Source of the DNA: JAHEEM01 sp036396795 | Lineage (GTDB): Bacteria > Pseudomonadota > Gammaproteobacteria > Steroidobacterales > Rariloculaceae | Assembly (NCBI GenBank): GCA_036396795.1 | Contig: DASWKF010000090.1 | Coordinates: 224,225-288,224 of the forward strand | Direction: 5' to 3' | Length of the DNA: 64,000 nucleotides | Shown here: positions 1-8,509 of the stretch, in pieces | Numbering within the stretch: position 1 is the stretch's first letter | Layout: the number at the start of each line of letters is the position of its first letter | Translations under genes and position numbers: made by a program | The notes under the pieces: model-generated | Told to the model about the DNA's origin: nothing | Databases searched by the model: none | Seen by the model: only the letters and a program-made list of their open reading frames with translations

Positions 1-1
1 G

Positions 2-280
2 ACTGCGGAGGGTGACGTCATCCCCATCGTGCGCATCGATCCGCGCTGGCCGCGTGAAGCGCTGATCGAGGGCACCGAGGGCTGGGTCGAGGTCGAGTTT
101 ACGATTCTCGCCGACGGCACGGTGGCGGATCCCGTCGTGCTTCAATCGGAACCTCCGCGACTGTTCGATAGCGCCGCCAGAGCCGCGATCCTGAGGTGGA
201 AATTCAAGCCGCGCATCGTCGACGGCGTGGCAGTCGAGCGACGCGCCGTGCAGCGCATCGATTTCGTTCTCAATCAGTAG
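2..280 (+). CDS. Energy transducer TonB, C-terminal domain (5' end outside the window)
   Basis: The reading frame is open from the left edge, so only the C-terminal ~92 residues are present. They match a TonB C-terminal domain: a PRWPREA motif where TonB proteins carry YP-x-A, a G-x-V-x-V-x-F-x-I strand, a G-T-V-x-D-P turn and a terminal helix followed by a W-K-F-x-P motif. This periplasmic domain contacts the TonB box of outer-membrane receptors and transmits proton-motive force from ExbBD. A periplasmic TPR protein begins 22 bp downstream, an arrangement typical of multi-component TonB operons whose exbB/exbD genes would lie to the left of the window. Confidence 0.85.
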   Translation, partial: TAEGDVIPIVRIDPRWPREALIEGTEGWVEVEFTILADGTVADPVVLQSEPPRLFDSAARAAILRWKFKPRIVDGVAVERRAVQRIDFVLNQ

Positions 281-302
281 GCCGCAACTCGAGGTCTCGA
301 CC

Positions 303-1568
303 GTGCAGCCGGCACGCTATTCGTATCTGTGCATGGTATCGGTGCTTATCCTGCCATGGGCGGCGAGCGGGCTCGCGCAAGGCCTTCCAGAGGTGGGCAC
401 GGCCGTTCGCGAGGAGCGCAGCGTGCAGATGTCGGAGGGCGTCTACCGCAGGCTCAACGCGATCCACGAGCTGCTCGGCATGGAGGATATCGACGGCGCG
501 CTCACGCGTTTGGACGATCTTCGCGAGATGCGCCTGAGCCCCTACGAAGAAGCGCTGGTCTATCAGACCTACGGTTTCTGTTACGCCAATCAAGGCGATT
601 ACGATCGCGCGATCGAGGCGTTCGAGCGCTGCCTCGGGATCGACGCGCTGCCGAACGACGCCAATCAGGGCATGCTCTACTCTCTCGCGGGGTTGTATTT
701 GAGCGAAGGACGTTTCCAGGACGCGATCGACACCCTGCACGCATGGTTCGGTTACGCCGCCGAACCGGTCCAGGCCGAGGCTTACATGATCGTTGCAACC
801 AGCTACGGCCAGCTCGAGCAACCGAGAGAGTCGCTGCCCTATGTGCAAGAAGCGATCCGCCGCGCCGACACTCCGCACGAGGATTGGTATCTGCTCGAGC
901 TCTCGATCCATTTTGAGCTGGGCGACTACCAAAGCGCGGCAGATCTGCTGCGCGAGATGGTGCTGCACTGGCCGGAAACGGCGCGTTACTGGGAGATGCT
1001 GGCCAGCGCCTATCTCGAGCTCGAGGACGACGGCAATGCGCTCGCGGCGCTCACGGTCGCCTACAAGAAAGGTCTGATCGACGAGGAAGCGAAGCTGGTC
1101 AATCTCGCGAAGCTGAACTTGTTTCTCGAGCTGCCCTATGAGGCCGGCAAGCTGCTCGAGGCCGAGATCGATGCCGGCACGGTGAGCCCGACGCGCCCGA
1201 ATCTCGAATTGTTGCTCACTGCCTGGACCTCGGCACGGGAGTTCGAGCGCGCCGTCGAGGTCATCGACGAGCTGGCGCCGCTAGCGGACGACGGTGAGTT
1301 CTACATGCAAAAGGCCTTGCTCCTGAACGAGCAGGCGGATTGGGCGGGTGTGGTCGAGGCGACGCAGCAGGCATTGGAACAAGGCCTTGAGGAAACCGGC
1401 AACGCGCTGATTCTCAAGGGCGTGGCGCATATGGAGCTCGGCCAATACGACCAAGCCCTGGCGGCATTGCGCGAGGCGCGCGAGACTGAGATCTCGGCGC
1501 GCCGCAACGCCGATTCCTGGATTGAATACCTCAGGGATCGACAGCAAGTGGCGCAGGATCAGCGCTAG
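303..1568 (+). CDS. Periplasmic TPR-repeat protein of a TonB operon
   Basis: A 421-aa protein with a GTG start, an N-terminal signal peptide (hydrophobic stretch about residues 8-22, ending ..SGLAQ) and tetratricopeptide-like helical repeats over residues ~45-410, for example YGFCYANQGDYDRAIEAFERC and the C-terminal GVAHMELGQYDQALAAL. TPR proteins encoded just after tonB (TtpC/TPR partners) are known to assist TonB-ExbBD complexes in gammaproteobacteria; the role here is inferred from position. It is probably cotranscribed with the TonB gene 22 bp upstream. Its 3' end overlaps the convergent acyltransferase gene by 38 bp. Confidence 0.8.
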   Translation: MQPARYSYLCMVSVLILPWAASGLAQGLPEVGTAVREERSVQMSEGVYRRLNAIHELLGMEDIDGALTRLDDLREMRLSPYEEALVYQTYGFCYANQGDYDRAIEAFERCLGIDALPNDANQGMLYSLAGLYLSEGRFQDAIDTLHAWFGYAAEPVQAEAYMIVATSYGQLEQPRESLPYVQEAIRRADTPHEDWYLLELSIHFELGDYQSAADLLREMVLHWPETARYWEMLASAYLELEDDGNALAALTVAYKKGLIDEEAKLVNLAKLNLFLELPYEAGKLLEAEIDAGTVSPTRPNLELLLTAWTSAREFERAVEVIDELAPLADDGEFYMQKALLLNEQADWAGVVEATQQALEQGLEETGNALILKGVAHMELGQYDQALAALREARETEISARRNADSWIEYLRDRQQVAQDQR

Positions 1569-2304
1569 CGTCCAGCAGTCCCAGATCGGGCTCGTCGAGC
1601 TCCGACAGCATTGCGGCCCGGGCGGCCGCCATCAGGGACGCGGCCGACTGGTGATCATCGGACGCGATCGGTGGGCATATCGTGATCGCGATCGGCCCCG
1701 GGGCCGGGAGCCAGGTGTTCGCCGGAAGCTTACGCCGAGCGCCGCGAATCACGACCGGCAGCAGCGGCAGGCGTCCCCGCCAAGCTGCAGCGAAGGCACC
1801 GAGCTTGAACGGCCGCAGGCCCGGCTCCTTGGTGAACGTGCCCTCGGGAAAAAACGCCAGGGAATCGCCGGTGCCGGCAGCCTTGAACAGCCTTCTGGCT
1901 GCGTTGTGCCGGTGGTTGTCGCTGCGCCGATCGACGAACTCGGAGCCGATACGGCGAAGCAGAAAACCGGCGAACGGCGTCGATGCCATCTCCTTCTTGA
2001 CCACGAAGGTGAAATTCGGCGGTAACGCGGCCGTGAGCGCGATACCGTCGAGATAGCTCGCGTGGTTGGCGATGACGACACAGGGCCGGCGGGGCAGCCT
2101 AGGCGCACCCTCGACGCGGACCGGCGTCGCCGTCAACAGGAAGAAGGCCCGGGCGAAAAAACGGGTGATTCGACGCCGCGTCGGCCGGCCGGGGGTCACG
2201 AGCAGCAGCAGCAGGGCCGGGATCGAGACGGCGACCAGTACGAGCCACGAATACAGCCCGTAGCCTAGGCGCTTCCGAGCTCCTGTGGTTGCGGTAGCCT
2301 CCAC
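1531..2304 (-). CDS. 1-acyl-sn-glycerol-3-phosphate acyltransferase (PlsC family)
   Basis: A 257-aa membrane-anchored acyltransferase. A hydrophobic helix spans about residues 18-37. The acyltransferase motifs are clear: block I NHASYLD (His81-x4-Asp86) and block III FPEGTF (152-157), with a basic RRIGSEFVDR block II. Such enzymes transfer an acyl chain to lysophosphatidate or a related lysolipid at the inner membrane. The start is a GTG, with no in-frame ATG before the conserved region. The gene is convergent with the TPR gene and shares its last 38 bp. Several PlsC paralogues usually coexist in gammaproteobacteria, so the exact lipid substrate is unknown. Confidence 0.88.
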   Translation of the reverse strand: MEATATTGARKRLGYGLYSWLVLVAVSIPALLLLLVTPGRPTRRRITRFFARAFFLLTATPVRVEGAPRLPRRPCVVIANHASYLDGIALTAALPPNFTFVVKKEMASTPFAGFLLRRIGSEFVDRRSDNHRHNAARRLFKAAGTGDSLAFFPEGTFTKEPGLRPFKLGAFAAAWRGRLPLLPVVIRGARRKLPANTWLPAPGPIAITICPPIASDDHQSAASLMAAARAAMLSELDEPDLGLLDASADPAPLAVDP

Positions 2305-2621
2305 GCTTATGTCAAAGGCGGCAGGCCGATCCCTAGGGATGACGCCCCTTTGAGAACGGATTTCTGTGACAGGAGTCTATTTATGTCAACGCCCTCGGGG
2401 ATATGTGACCCCGGTCACGCTGCCCTCATGAGTGCTCACGCATACTCCGACAGCAGCCAGGGCCGATGCAAGGATTGCAGAGGGTCGGGACACCAAGACG
2501 CTGAATTATATATGTTTTCCGCAGGTCTTGGCGGGTACCACGATGGTGCTGCTACCGCAGGCGAGGCTGCGGTGGGGCCATCGCCCGAGCTTGAGTCGGC
2601 GGAGTTCATGATAGACGCATA
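2305..2621. other. Intergenic region between plsC-like gene and xerD
   Basis: About 317 bp between divergent genes. It holds a CRP-type dyad (2404-2419) and a possible 79-codon reading frame ending on the xerD start codon; both are listed separately. I see no RNA gene or terminator in it. Confidence 0.5.
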
Positions 2622-2622
2622 A
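2383..2622 (+). CDS. Possible small ORF coupled to xerD (79 codons, unproven)
   Basis: An ATG at 2383 lies 7 nt downstream of AGGAG, and the frame runs to a TAA whose last base is the A of the xerD ATG (TAATG overlap), the geometry of translational coupling. The product would contain several Cys/His (C-D-P-G-H, C-K-D-C) but matches no family I recognise, and third-position GC is lower than in neighbouring genes. It may be only a leader that delivers ribosomes to xerD, or chance. Confidence 0.22.
   Translation: MSTPSGICDPGHAALMSAHAYSDSSQGRCKDCRGSGHQDAELYMFSAGLGGYHDGAATAGEAAVGPSPELESAEFMIDA
2404..2419. promoter_or_regulatory. CRP/Vfr/Clp-like binding site
   Basis: TGTGA-N6-TCACG, one mismatch from the CRP consensus TGTGA-N6-TCACA, with perfect inverted GTGACC/GGTCAC arms. 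It lies between the divergent acyltransferase gene and xerD, so either could be the target. Only the sequence match supports it. Confidence 0.35.
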
Positions 2623-3563
2623 TGGCCCACAACTTTTTACACGCACAAGCCAAAGTGAGCGCGGAGCTTCCCAAGGATCCGAAGGAAGTCATCGACCGGT
2701 TTCTCGATGCCATCTGGATGGAGCGCGGGCTGTCGGAGAATACTCTCGGCGCTTATCGCGCGGATCTCTTGGCGCTGACCCAGCGGCTGACGGATCGCGG
2801 CATCAACCTCGTCGCCGCGTCCAAGTCCGATCTCCTGGACTATATCTCCTGGCGCGTCGACGGCGGTGCGAAACCGCGCTCGACGGCGAGGCAGCTTTCG
2901 AGCTTCCGGCGCTTCTTCCGCTATCTCTTGCGGGAGGGCGTGATCTCCGAGGATCCCACGGCGCAGATCGCCATGCCCAAGATCGGGCGCTCGCTGCCGC
3001 AGTCTCTGACGGAGGAAGAGGTCGACTCATTGCTGCGGGCGCCCAATGTCGCCGAGCCCTTGGGGCACCGGGACCGGGCGATGCTCGAGCTCCTCTACGC
3101 GACCGGCGTTCGCGTCTCCGAGCTCATCAATCTGAAGATGAGCCAGATGAACCTCAATCAGGGCGTTCTGAGGATCATCGGCAAGGGCGACCGCGAGCGC
3201 CTGATCCCGCTGGGCGACGAGGCTCAGGATTGGCTCCGTGAGTTCATCGAGGGACCGCGGGTGGAGATTCTGCTCGAGCGGCAGAGCGACTACCTGTTTC
3301 CGACGCGCCGCGGCGATCGTATGACGCGCCAGGCGTTCTGGCACATCATCAAGCGTTATGCCAAGAAAGCCGGCGTGAGAAAACGGCTGTCGCCGCACAC
3401 CGTGCGCCATGCCTTCGCCACGCACCTGCTCAACAACGGTGCCGACCTCCGCGTCGTCCAGTTGTTGCTCGGTCATAGCGACGTCTCCACGACCCAGATC
3501 TACACGCATGTGGCCCGCGAGCGCCTGAAAGACTTGCACGCGCGCCACCATCCGCGCGGCTGA
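2622..3563 (+). CDS. xerD: Site-specific tyrosine recombinase XerD
   Basis: A 313-aa tyrosine recombinase that with XerC resolves chromosome dimers at dif. The N-terminal SAM-like core-binding domain covers residues ~20-105 (E-R-G-L-S-E-N-T-L-x-A-Y). The catalytic domain has the full set: Arg164 (TGVRVSEL), Lys188 (GKGDRER), His259 and Arg262 (HTVRH), His285 (LLGHSDVSTTQ) and nucleophile Tyr294 (IYTHV). The C-terminal helix ends H-A-R-H-H-P-R-G as in E. coli XerD. Neighbouring dsbC downstream matches the xerD-dsbC order of E. coli, which favours XerD over XerC. The protein is about 15 residues longer than E. coli XerD at the N-terminus. Confidence 0.95.
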   Translation: MAHNFLHAQAKVSAELPKDPKEVIDRFLDAIWMERGLSENTLGAYRADLLALTQRLTDRGINLVAASKSDLLDYISWRVDGGAKPRSTARQLSSFRRFFRYLLREGVISEDPTAQIAMPKIGRSLPQSLTEEEVDSLLRAPNVAEPLGHRDRAMLELLYATGVRVSELINLKMSQMNLNQGVLRIIGKGDRERLIPLGDEAQDWLREFIEGPRVEILLERQSDYLFPTRRGDRMTRQAFWHIIKRYAKKAGVRKRLSPHTVRHAFATHLLNNGADLRVVQLLLGHSDVSTTQIYTHVARERLKDLHARHHPRG

Positions 3564-3683
3564 CCTGAGGCGAACCGGAGGCGGGATCTGCTAGAATCCC
3601 GCATCTCGAGACTGAACTAGTGTCGGCTCCGCCCGGTCTTAAGCCCTTGAGCAATCCGGTCGGCGCCCTGAGGAAAAAGCCCC

Positions 3684-4403
3684 GTGAAGCCTAGTTGGAT
3701 CGTGCTTTCGTTGAGCCTTGCAAGCCTTGCGGCGGCGGCTCAGGACCAGGTTCTGAGCAAGGAACAGCTGGCCGAGGAGTTTCCCGGCATCGAAGTCGGC
3801 GATATCCTCGATGCGCCGATTCCCGGAATGTACGAGGTCGCCGTCGGTTCTTCCGTGGCTTACGTCAGCAAGGACGGGCGCTATCTGCTGCAGGGCGACC
3901 TCTACGATCTCGACGCCAATGCCAATTTGACGGAGAAACGACGCTCGCGAGGCCGACTGGGCTTGCTGGCCGGAGTCGACTCCGCCACCGAGATCGTCTT
4001 CGGCCCGCCGGCGGAGGACGTGAAGCATCGAATCACGATCTTCACCGATATCGACTGCGGCTATTGCCGCCAGTTTCACCGCGATATCGACAAGGTCAAC
4101 GCGCTCGGCATCGAGGTCCATTATCTGTTCTATCCGCGCACCGGTCCCGATACCGAGTCCTGGGACAAGGCCGACAGAGTCTGGTGCGCCAAGGACCGGA
4201 ATACGGCGCTGACTCAGGCCAAGCTCGGCGGCCGCGTGCCGGAGGAAACCTGCGAGTCGACACCGGTGCAGAGCCACTACGATCTCGGCAACCTCATCGG
4301 CGTCCGCGGCACGCCCTCGATATTCGCCGAATCGGGTGAGCAGCTCGGCGGTTATCTGACGCCGGACGAGCTGATCGGCCTGCTCGGGACGCTCGCGGAG
4401 TAG
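3684..4403 (+). CDS. dsbC: Thiol:disulfide interchange protein DsbC
   Basis: A 239-aa periplasmic disulfide isomerase with a GTG start and a signal peptide (cleavage near ..AAAAQ, residue 20). The N-terminal dimerisation domain covers residues ~22-85 and the thioredoxin fold follows, with active site C125-G-Y-C128 and a cis-Pro loop in G-V-R-G-T-P-S. A second cysteine pair (V-W-C-A and E-E-T-C) matches the structural disulfide of DsbC. It shuffles wrong disulfides and is kept reduced by DsbD. It sits 120 bp after xerD, as in E. coli; recJ does not follow here. Confidence 0.93.
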   Translation: MKPSWIVLSLSLASLAAAAQDQVLSKEQLAEEFPGIEVGDILDAPIPGMYEVAVGSSVAYVSKDGRYLLQGDLYDLDANANLTEKRRSRGRLGLLAGVDSATEIVFGPPAEDVKHRITIFTDIDCGYCRQFHRDIDKVNALGIEVHYLFYPRTGPDTESWDKADRVWCAKDRNTALTQAKLGGRVPEETCESTPVQSHYDLGNLIGVRGTPSIFAESGEQLGGYLTPDELIGLLGTLAE

Positions 4404-4529
4404 CGGCTCGCTATTGAATCATTTTCCATTGAGCGGTAACGTCCCCGGTCTTTCGCGACGTCCCCGGCTTGTCCCGGGCAGCGGGCCGGATCGCCATGGA
4501 CGTTTGCCGTGTTGGCCATGGGGTACCCA

Positions 4530-5471
4530 ATGAGAATATCAGTCAGCCTGACCGTTCTAGGTTTTTTCACCGGCTCCGCGGCGTTTGCGCAAGGCCTCGA
4601 ATGGGCTTATCAGTCGGTCACTGAGGAAATCCCCGCGGCCCATCACTACGACCCCGACGTGCCGCGAACCGTGCCGGGCAGCTCGCTGTCGCGCACCCAA
4701 CCCGAGATCGACGATCATTGGAACCCGCCCGACTGGTTCCCGGATCGGCACGGCCCCGTGCCCGAGGTCGTCGCCCACGGCCGCGGTCCCGAGGTTCGCG
4801 GCTGCGCCGCGTGCCACGGCTTCACCGGCATGGGACACCCCGAGTCCTCGCAGCTCGCCGGTTATTCGGCGAACTACATCATCAATCAGATGGCGGACTT
4901 CAAGAACGGCTCCAGGAAGGATCGCTATTGGATGAACGGCATCGCCGCGGCGATCTCGGACGAGGACGTGCGCGCCGCCGCGGAGTACTTCTCGGCTCTC
5001 GAGCCCATCGACTGGGTAGTCGACGTCATCGAGGCGGACATCGTGCCGCGGACCTATATCGGCGACGGCCGCATGCGTTTCGTGCACCCCGACGGCGGCA
5101 CCGAGCCGCTCGGCTACAAAGCCATCGAGCTTCCCGAGGACCGCGAGCTCGCAACCGCGCGGCACCCGCATTCGGGGTTCATCGCCTACGTGCCCGAGGG
5201 CAGCATTGCGCGCGGCCAGGAGCTCGTGACTACGGGCGGATCGGGCAAGACAGTTCCGTGCATGGCCTGTCATGGCGTCGACCTCAAGGGCATCGGGGAC
5301 ATTCCGACGATCGCCGGCTCCTCGCCGGTGTACGCGATTCGTCAGCTCAACGATTTCAAGAACGGCGATCGCGCAGGCAACATGGCGGCGTTGATGCGCC
5401 CGACGGTCGCCAACCTCACGACCGAGGACATGGTGGACATCGTCGCGTACCTCGCGACCTTGGATCCGTAG
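4530..5471 (+). CDS. Two-haem class I cytochrome c (cytochrome c4-like)
   Basis: About 313 aa from the ATG at 4530, which begins directly with a signal peptide (M-R-I-S-V-S-L..A-F-A-Q); upstream in-frame GTG 4509 and ATG 4518 are less likely. Two haem-binding motifs are present, CAACH and CMACH, each followed by a cytochrome c4-like segment: L-A-G-Y-S-A-N-Y-I-I-N-Q-M-x-D-F-K-N-G in the first half and I-A-G-S-S-P-V-Y-A-I-R-Q-L-N-D-F-K-N-G in the second. It is probably a periplasmic electron carrier or dehydrogenase partner. It is a single gene convergent with the BKACE/SMP-30 pair 18 bp downstream; its redox partner is not evident. Confidence 0.88.
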   Translation: MRISVSLTVLGFFTGSAAFAQGLEWAYQSVTEEIPAAHHYDPDVPRTVPGSSLSRTQPEIDDHWNPPDWFPDRHGPVPEVVAHGRGPEVRGCAACHGFTGMGHPESSQLAGYSANYIINQMADFKNGSRKDRYWMNGIAAAISDEDVRAAAEYFSALEPIDWVVDVIEADIVPRTYIGDGRMRFVHPDGGTEPLGYKAIELPEDRELATARHPHSGFIAYVPEGSIARGQELVTTGGSGKTVPCMACHGVDLKGIGDIPTIAGSSPVYAIRQLNDFKNGDRAGNMAALMRPTVANLTTEDMVDIVAYLATLDP

Positions 5472-5489
5472 CGCGGCGGGGCCGCTCCC

Positions 5490-6416
5490 TCAGAAGCCCA
5501 CGCGGTCCTTGCCCTTGAGCGCCAGCCGCTCGCGGGCTTCGGCGGGCGTGGCGACCTGGAGCGACAAGCCCTCGAGCACCTGGCGGATCATGCGCACCTG
5601 CTCGGCGTTGGATTCCGCGAGCCGGCCCGGCCCCGCCCACAACGAGTCCTCGAGACCGACGCGCACGTTGGAGCCCATGGCGGCGCCCAAGCTTGCGAGC
5701 TCGATCTGTTTTCGCCCGGCGCCCAGGATCGACCACTCGTAGTCGGCGCCGAACAGCCGGTCGGCCGTGCGCCGCATGTGCACGAGGTCCTCGGGGTGAT
5801 TGCCGATCCCGCCGAGAATTCCGAACACGCTCTGCACGAACAGCGGCGGCTGGACGAGCCCGCGATCGAGAAAGTGCGCGAGATTGTAGAGATGCGAGAT
5901 GTCGTAGCACTCGAACTCGAAGCGCGTGCCGTTCGCCGCGCAGGCGCGCAGAATCCTCTCGATATCCGCGAAGGTGTTGCGAAATACCAGATCGCGGCTG
6001 TTCTCGAGATGCTCGCGTTCCCAGGCATGGCGAAATTCCTTGAAACGCTGCAACATCGGAAACAAGCCGAAGTTCATCGATCCCATGTTCAGCGACGCAA
6101 GCTCGGGGGCGAGCCTCAACGCCGGTTGCAAACGCTCGTCGACGGTCATGTGAGGGCTGCCGCCGGTGGTGATATTGATGACCGCATCGGTGTGTCGGCT
6201 GATCTCGGGCAAAAACCGGCGGAAGACCTCGGGATCCTGAGTCGGATGCCCGTCCTCGGGGTCGCGCGCGTGCAGATGCAAGATCGCGGCGCCGGCCTCG
6301 GCCGCGGCGATGCCGGCCGCGGCGATCTGCTCCGGCGTGACCGGCAAATACGGCGACATCGACGGCGTGTGGATCGCACCGGTCGGCGCGCAGGTGATGA
6401 TGACCTTGCTGCTCAA
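5490..6416 (-). CDS. BKACE family enzyme (beta-keto acid cleavage, DUF849)
   Basis: A 308-aa TIM-barrel enzyme that condenses a beta-keto acid with acetyl-CoA to give acetoacetate and a CoA thioester; the founding member is 3-keto-5-aminohexanoate cleavage enzyme. The start fits a TTG at 6416, 9 nt after GGAGG, giving an N-terminus reading K-V-I-I-T-C-A-P-T-G-A-I-H-T-P. Zn-ligand motif L-H-L-H-A-R-D and the N-I-T-T-G-G-S, N-M-G-S-M-N-F and G-x-N-V-R-V-G-L-E-D motifs are in family order. The longer open frame upstream of 6416 overlaps the SMP-30 gene and is not real. It is cotranscribed with that gene 5 bp upstream, suggesting a joint catabolic pathway; the substrate is unknown. Confidence 0.9.
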   Translation of the reverse strand: MSSKVIITCAPTGAIHTPSMSPYLPVTPEQIAAAGIAAAEAGAAILHLHARDPEDGHPTQDPEVFRRFLPEISRHTDAVINITTGGSPHMTVDERLQPALRLAPELASLNMGSMNFGLFPMLQRFKEFRHAWEREHLENSRDLVFRNTFADIERILRACAANGTRFEFECYDISHLYNLAHFLDRGLVQPPLFVQSVFGILGGIGNHPEDLVHMRRTADRLFGADYEWSILGAGRKQIELASLGAAMGSNVRVGLEDSLWAGPGRLAESNAEQVRMIRQVLEGLSLQVATPAEARERLALKGKDRVGF

Positions 6417-6421
6417 CGCGC

Positions 6422-7336
6422 TCAGCCTCCGAAGCGCGGCTCGGGAATTCCGATGATGCCGAGCCCTGTGATCTTGAACAAGGCGCCGGCGCCGAACTGC
6501 GGCTTCGCATCGACGCGAAAGCGGTCGTGCACGGCCGGATGCTTCACCCTGGTCATCGAGGTGACATAGATCTCGTCGAGCTTGTCCCCGCCGAACGTCA
6601 CCGAGGTGATATTGCGCACGGGCATGCCTATTCTTCGCTCGACCCGCCCTTCCGGATCGTAGCGAACCAGGTCGCCCGAGATGAGCTCGGCGTTCCACAG
6701 GCAGCCTTCGGCGTCGACCGTGGAGCCGTCGGGCACGCCGGGGCCGCTTTTGGTGTCGGCGAACACGCGCCGATTTGAAACGGCGCCCGTGTCGAGATCG
6801 TAGTCGTAGGCCCAGAACTCGTCGACGAAGGTATCGGCCACGTAGAACGTCCGATCGTCGGGGCTGAAGCAGGGGCCGTTGGTGCAGATGATGCCGTCGG
6901 CCAAGCGCGTGACCGAGAGATCGGGATCGAGGCGCCAGAGGCTGCAGATGGCGAGCTCCTCCTTGTCGTCCATGCCGCCGGCGATGAAGCGGCCGCGGCG
7001 GTCGACCTTGCCGTCGTTGAGCCGCGTGCGGGGCTTATCGGCGTCGATCAGAGTGATGAGCTCGAGCTCCTGCGTGCGCGGATCGTAGAAGTAGAAGCCG
7101 TCATCGAGCGCCAGCACCAGCTCGCCGTTGGCGCGCACTGCCAATGCGCCGACGTCGTGATCGAGCCGCCAGTTGTCCACCTCGCCGTTGCGCGGGTTCA
7201 GGCGCCAGATCGAAGGCTTGCCGACGCGCCTGCCGGTGCCGTCGAGCCACCAGAGCATCGCCGTCTCGGCGTCCCATACGGGGCCCTCGCCGAGGTGGTT
7301 GCCGCACTCGAGAATACTTTCGATTCGGTAAGGCAT
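6422..7336 (-). CDS. SMP-30/gluconolactonase/LRE family lactonase
   Basis: A 304-aa six-bladed propeller hydrolase. Divalent-metal ligands are recognisable: E-G-P-V-W near residue 17, R-L-N-D-G-K, C-T-N-G-P and G-V-P-D-G-S. Members open sugar lactones to aldonic acids in cytosolic or periplasmic sugar oxidation; no signal peptide is seen, so this one is cytosolic. It is the first gene of a two-gene operon with the BKACE enzyme, which is consistent with lactone opening feeding a beta-keto acid cleavage step. The substrate cannot be read from the sequence. Confidence 0.88.
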   Translation of the reverse strand: MPYRIESILECGNHLGEGPVWDAETAMLWWLDGTGRRVGKPSIWRLNPRNGEVDNWRLDHDVGALAVRANGELVLALDDGFYFYDPRTQELELITLIDADKPRTRLNDGKVDRRGRFIAGGMDDKEELAICSLWRLDPDLSVTRLADGIICTNGPCFSPDDRTFYVADTFVDEFWAYDYDLDTGAVSNRRVFADTKSGPGVPDGSTVDAEGCLWNAELISGDLVRYDPEGRVERRIGMPVRNITSVTFGGDKLDEIYVTSMTRVKHPAVHDRFRVDAKPQFGAGALFKITGLGIIGIPEPRFGG

Positions 7337-7453
7337 CGGGACGACGACGTGTTTCTACGGATGCACTTCGATCGAAGCACGAGTATCCCACACATACCCT
7401 GGTTGATGAACTTGGGCCGCTGGCCCGGCGGGAGGGTGGCACCGCTGCCGCGC

Positions 7454-8188
7454 CTACGTGAAGATCAACTTCAGTCCCGCGATCAACAGAACCGCAGCGA
7501 GCAGGCGCTTGATAGCAAGGGTTGGTAACTTGCGGCTGCCAGCGTATGAGCCGATGAACCCGCCGATAGCGACCGTTGCAAGGAGCGGCCAGATAGCGGC
7601 GGGAACGTTATTCGTCGAGCTGATGTTGCCGGTGAGGCCTGAGATCGAGTTGAGCAGAATGAACGGTGCGGAAACACCTGACGCATTCTTGGTACCTGCC
7701 CACCGCATGAATATCAAGAGCGGCGTTAGGAAGATGCCTCCACCCGTGCCTGTCAGTCCGGAGAGCAGCCCAAGCCCTGCACCTGCTCCTATCGCGACTG
7801 GTTTGTTGGGCGGCTTCGGATCGCCCTCGGCAGGCGGTCGCACGATCAACTGAACGGCGGATAGCAACAGGACCGCGCCGACCAGGAGCTTAAAGACATG
7901 AGTCGAAATGTCGAGATACCCGCCGACGAAGGCCATTGGCACCGACAGCACCGCGAACGGCCAGAACAACGACCAAACGAAGTGACCTGCGCGGTAAAAC
8001 TGCCACGTCCCGATGGAGGCGACCAGGATGTTGAGCGCTAACGCGGTCGGTCGGATCTCTTCCGGCGTAAGGCTGAACAATGTCATCACGGCGATGTAGC
8101 CGGATGCACCTGCATGACCAACGGAGGAATACAGCAGCGAGATCAGAAAGATGGAGAGAACGAGAAGAGCAAGAAGTTCGATCGTCAT
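7454..8188 (-). CDS. TauE/SafE family membrane permease
   Basis: A 244-aa polytopic membrane protein with about eight hydrophobic segments and the two inverted TauE/SafE motifs: G-H-A-G-A-S-G-Y near the N-terminus and G-L-L-S-G-L-T-G-T-G-G-G-I-F-L-T-P in the second half. The family exports small organosulfur and sulfite-type anions, with many members uncharacterised. It is monocistronic here, so the substrate is open. Codon use is slightly less GC-biased than that of the upstream operon. Confidence 0.9.
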   Translation of the reverse strand: MTIELLALLVLSIFLISLLYSSVGHAGASGYIAVMTLFSLTPEEIRPTALALNILVASIGTWQFYRAGHFVWSLFWPFAVLSVPMAFVGGYLDISTHVFKLLVGAVLLLSAVQLIVRPPAEGDPKPPNKPVAIGAGAGLGLLSGLTGTGGGIFLTPLLIFMRWAGTKNASGVSAPFILLNSISGLTGNISSTNNVPAAIWPLLATVAIGGFIGSYAGSRKLPTLAIKRLLAAVLLIAGLKLIFT

Positions 8189-8369
8189 TGAGGCCGGGGA
8201 AAGCGTTGTATTCGGTGAGATATTACGAGCAGACGCGGAGCAGTGCCAGCAACGGCGGGACTTGCGGGTTGTTGACCACGAGCGACCCGTCGGGACGGCT
8301 ACCGCCCAGCCGCGCGGAACGAACTAACGGATACTGCTACTCTACTGGAATGGGGCATCTAGTTGAGGG

Positions 8370-8413
8370 AAGGGGTGCAGGTGAGCCAAGGCGGAATCAC
8401 CGCTACACCCCTT
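8370..8413. other. Inverted repeat downstream of tRNA-Leu
   Basis: AAGGGGTG (8370-8377) and CACCCCTT (8406-8413) can pair, with a small inner hairpin GCGG/CCGC in the loop. It lies just past the 3' end of the minus-strand tRNA and could shape tRNA precursor processing; there is no U-tract, so it is not a typical intrinsic terminator. Confidence 0.35.
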
Positions 8414-8422
8414 GAGTTTGCT

Positions 8423-8509
8423 TGGTGCCGGGAGAGGGACTTGAACCCACACTCTGTCGCCAGAACCGGATTTTGAGTCCGGCGCGTCTACCAATTCCGC
8501 CACCCCGGC
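8423..8509 (-). tRNA. tRNA-Leu(CAA)
   Basis: An 87-nt class II tRNA read on the minus strand. The acceptor stem GCCGGGG/TCCCGGC has one G-U pair, discriminator A and an encoded CCA end. The D-loop contains GGTAGACGC. The anticodon stem CCGGA/TCCGG carries loop CTCAAAA, giving anticodon CAA, which decodes UUG. The long variable arm has a TCTG/CAGA stem, as expected for leucine tRNA, and the T-loop is TTCAAGT. Confidence 0.96.

Noticed and set aside
6417..6698. N-terminal extension of the BKACE frame
   Set aside because: It overlaps the SMP-30 gene and has no homology; a TTG with GGAGG upstream sits exactly where the family begins.
8423..8509. U-U mismatch in the T-stem of tRNA-Leu
   Set aside because: All other tRNA features are intact, and I believe similar T-stems occur in bacterial leucine tRNAs, so it is not taken as a sign of a pseudo-tRNA.
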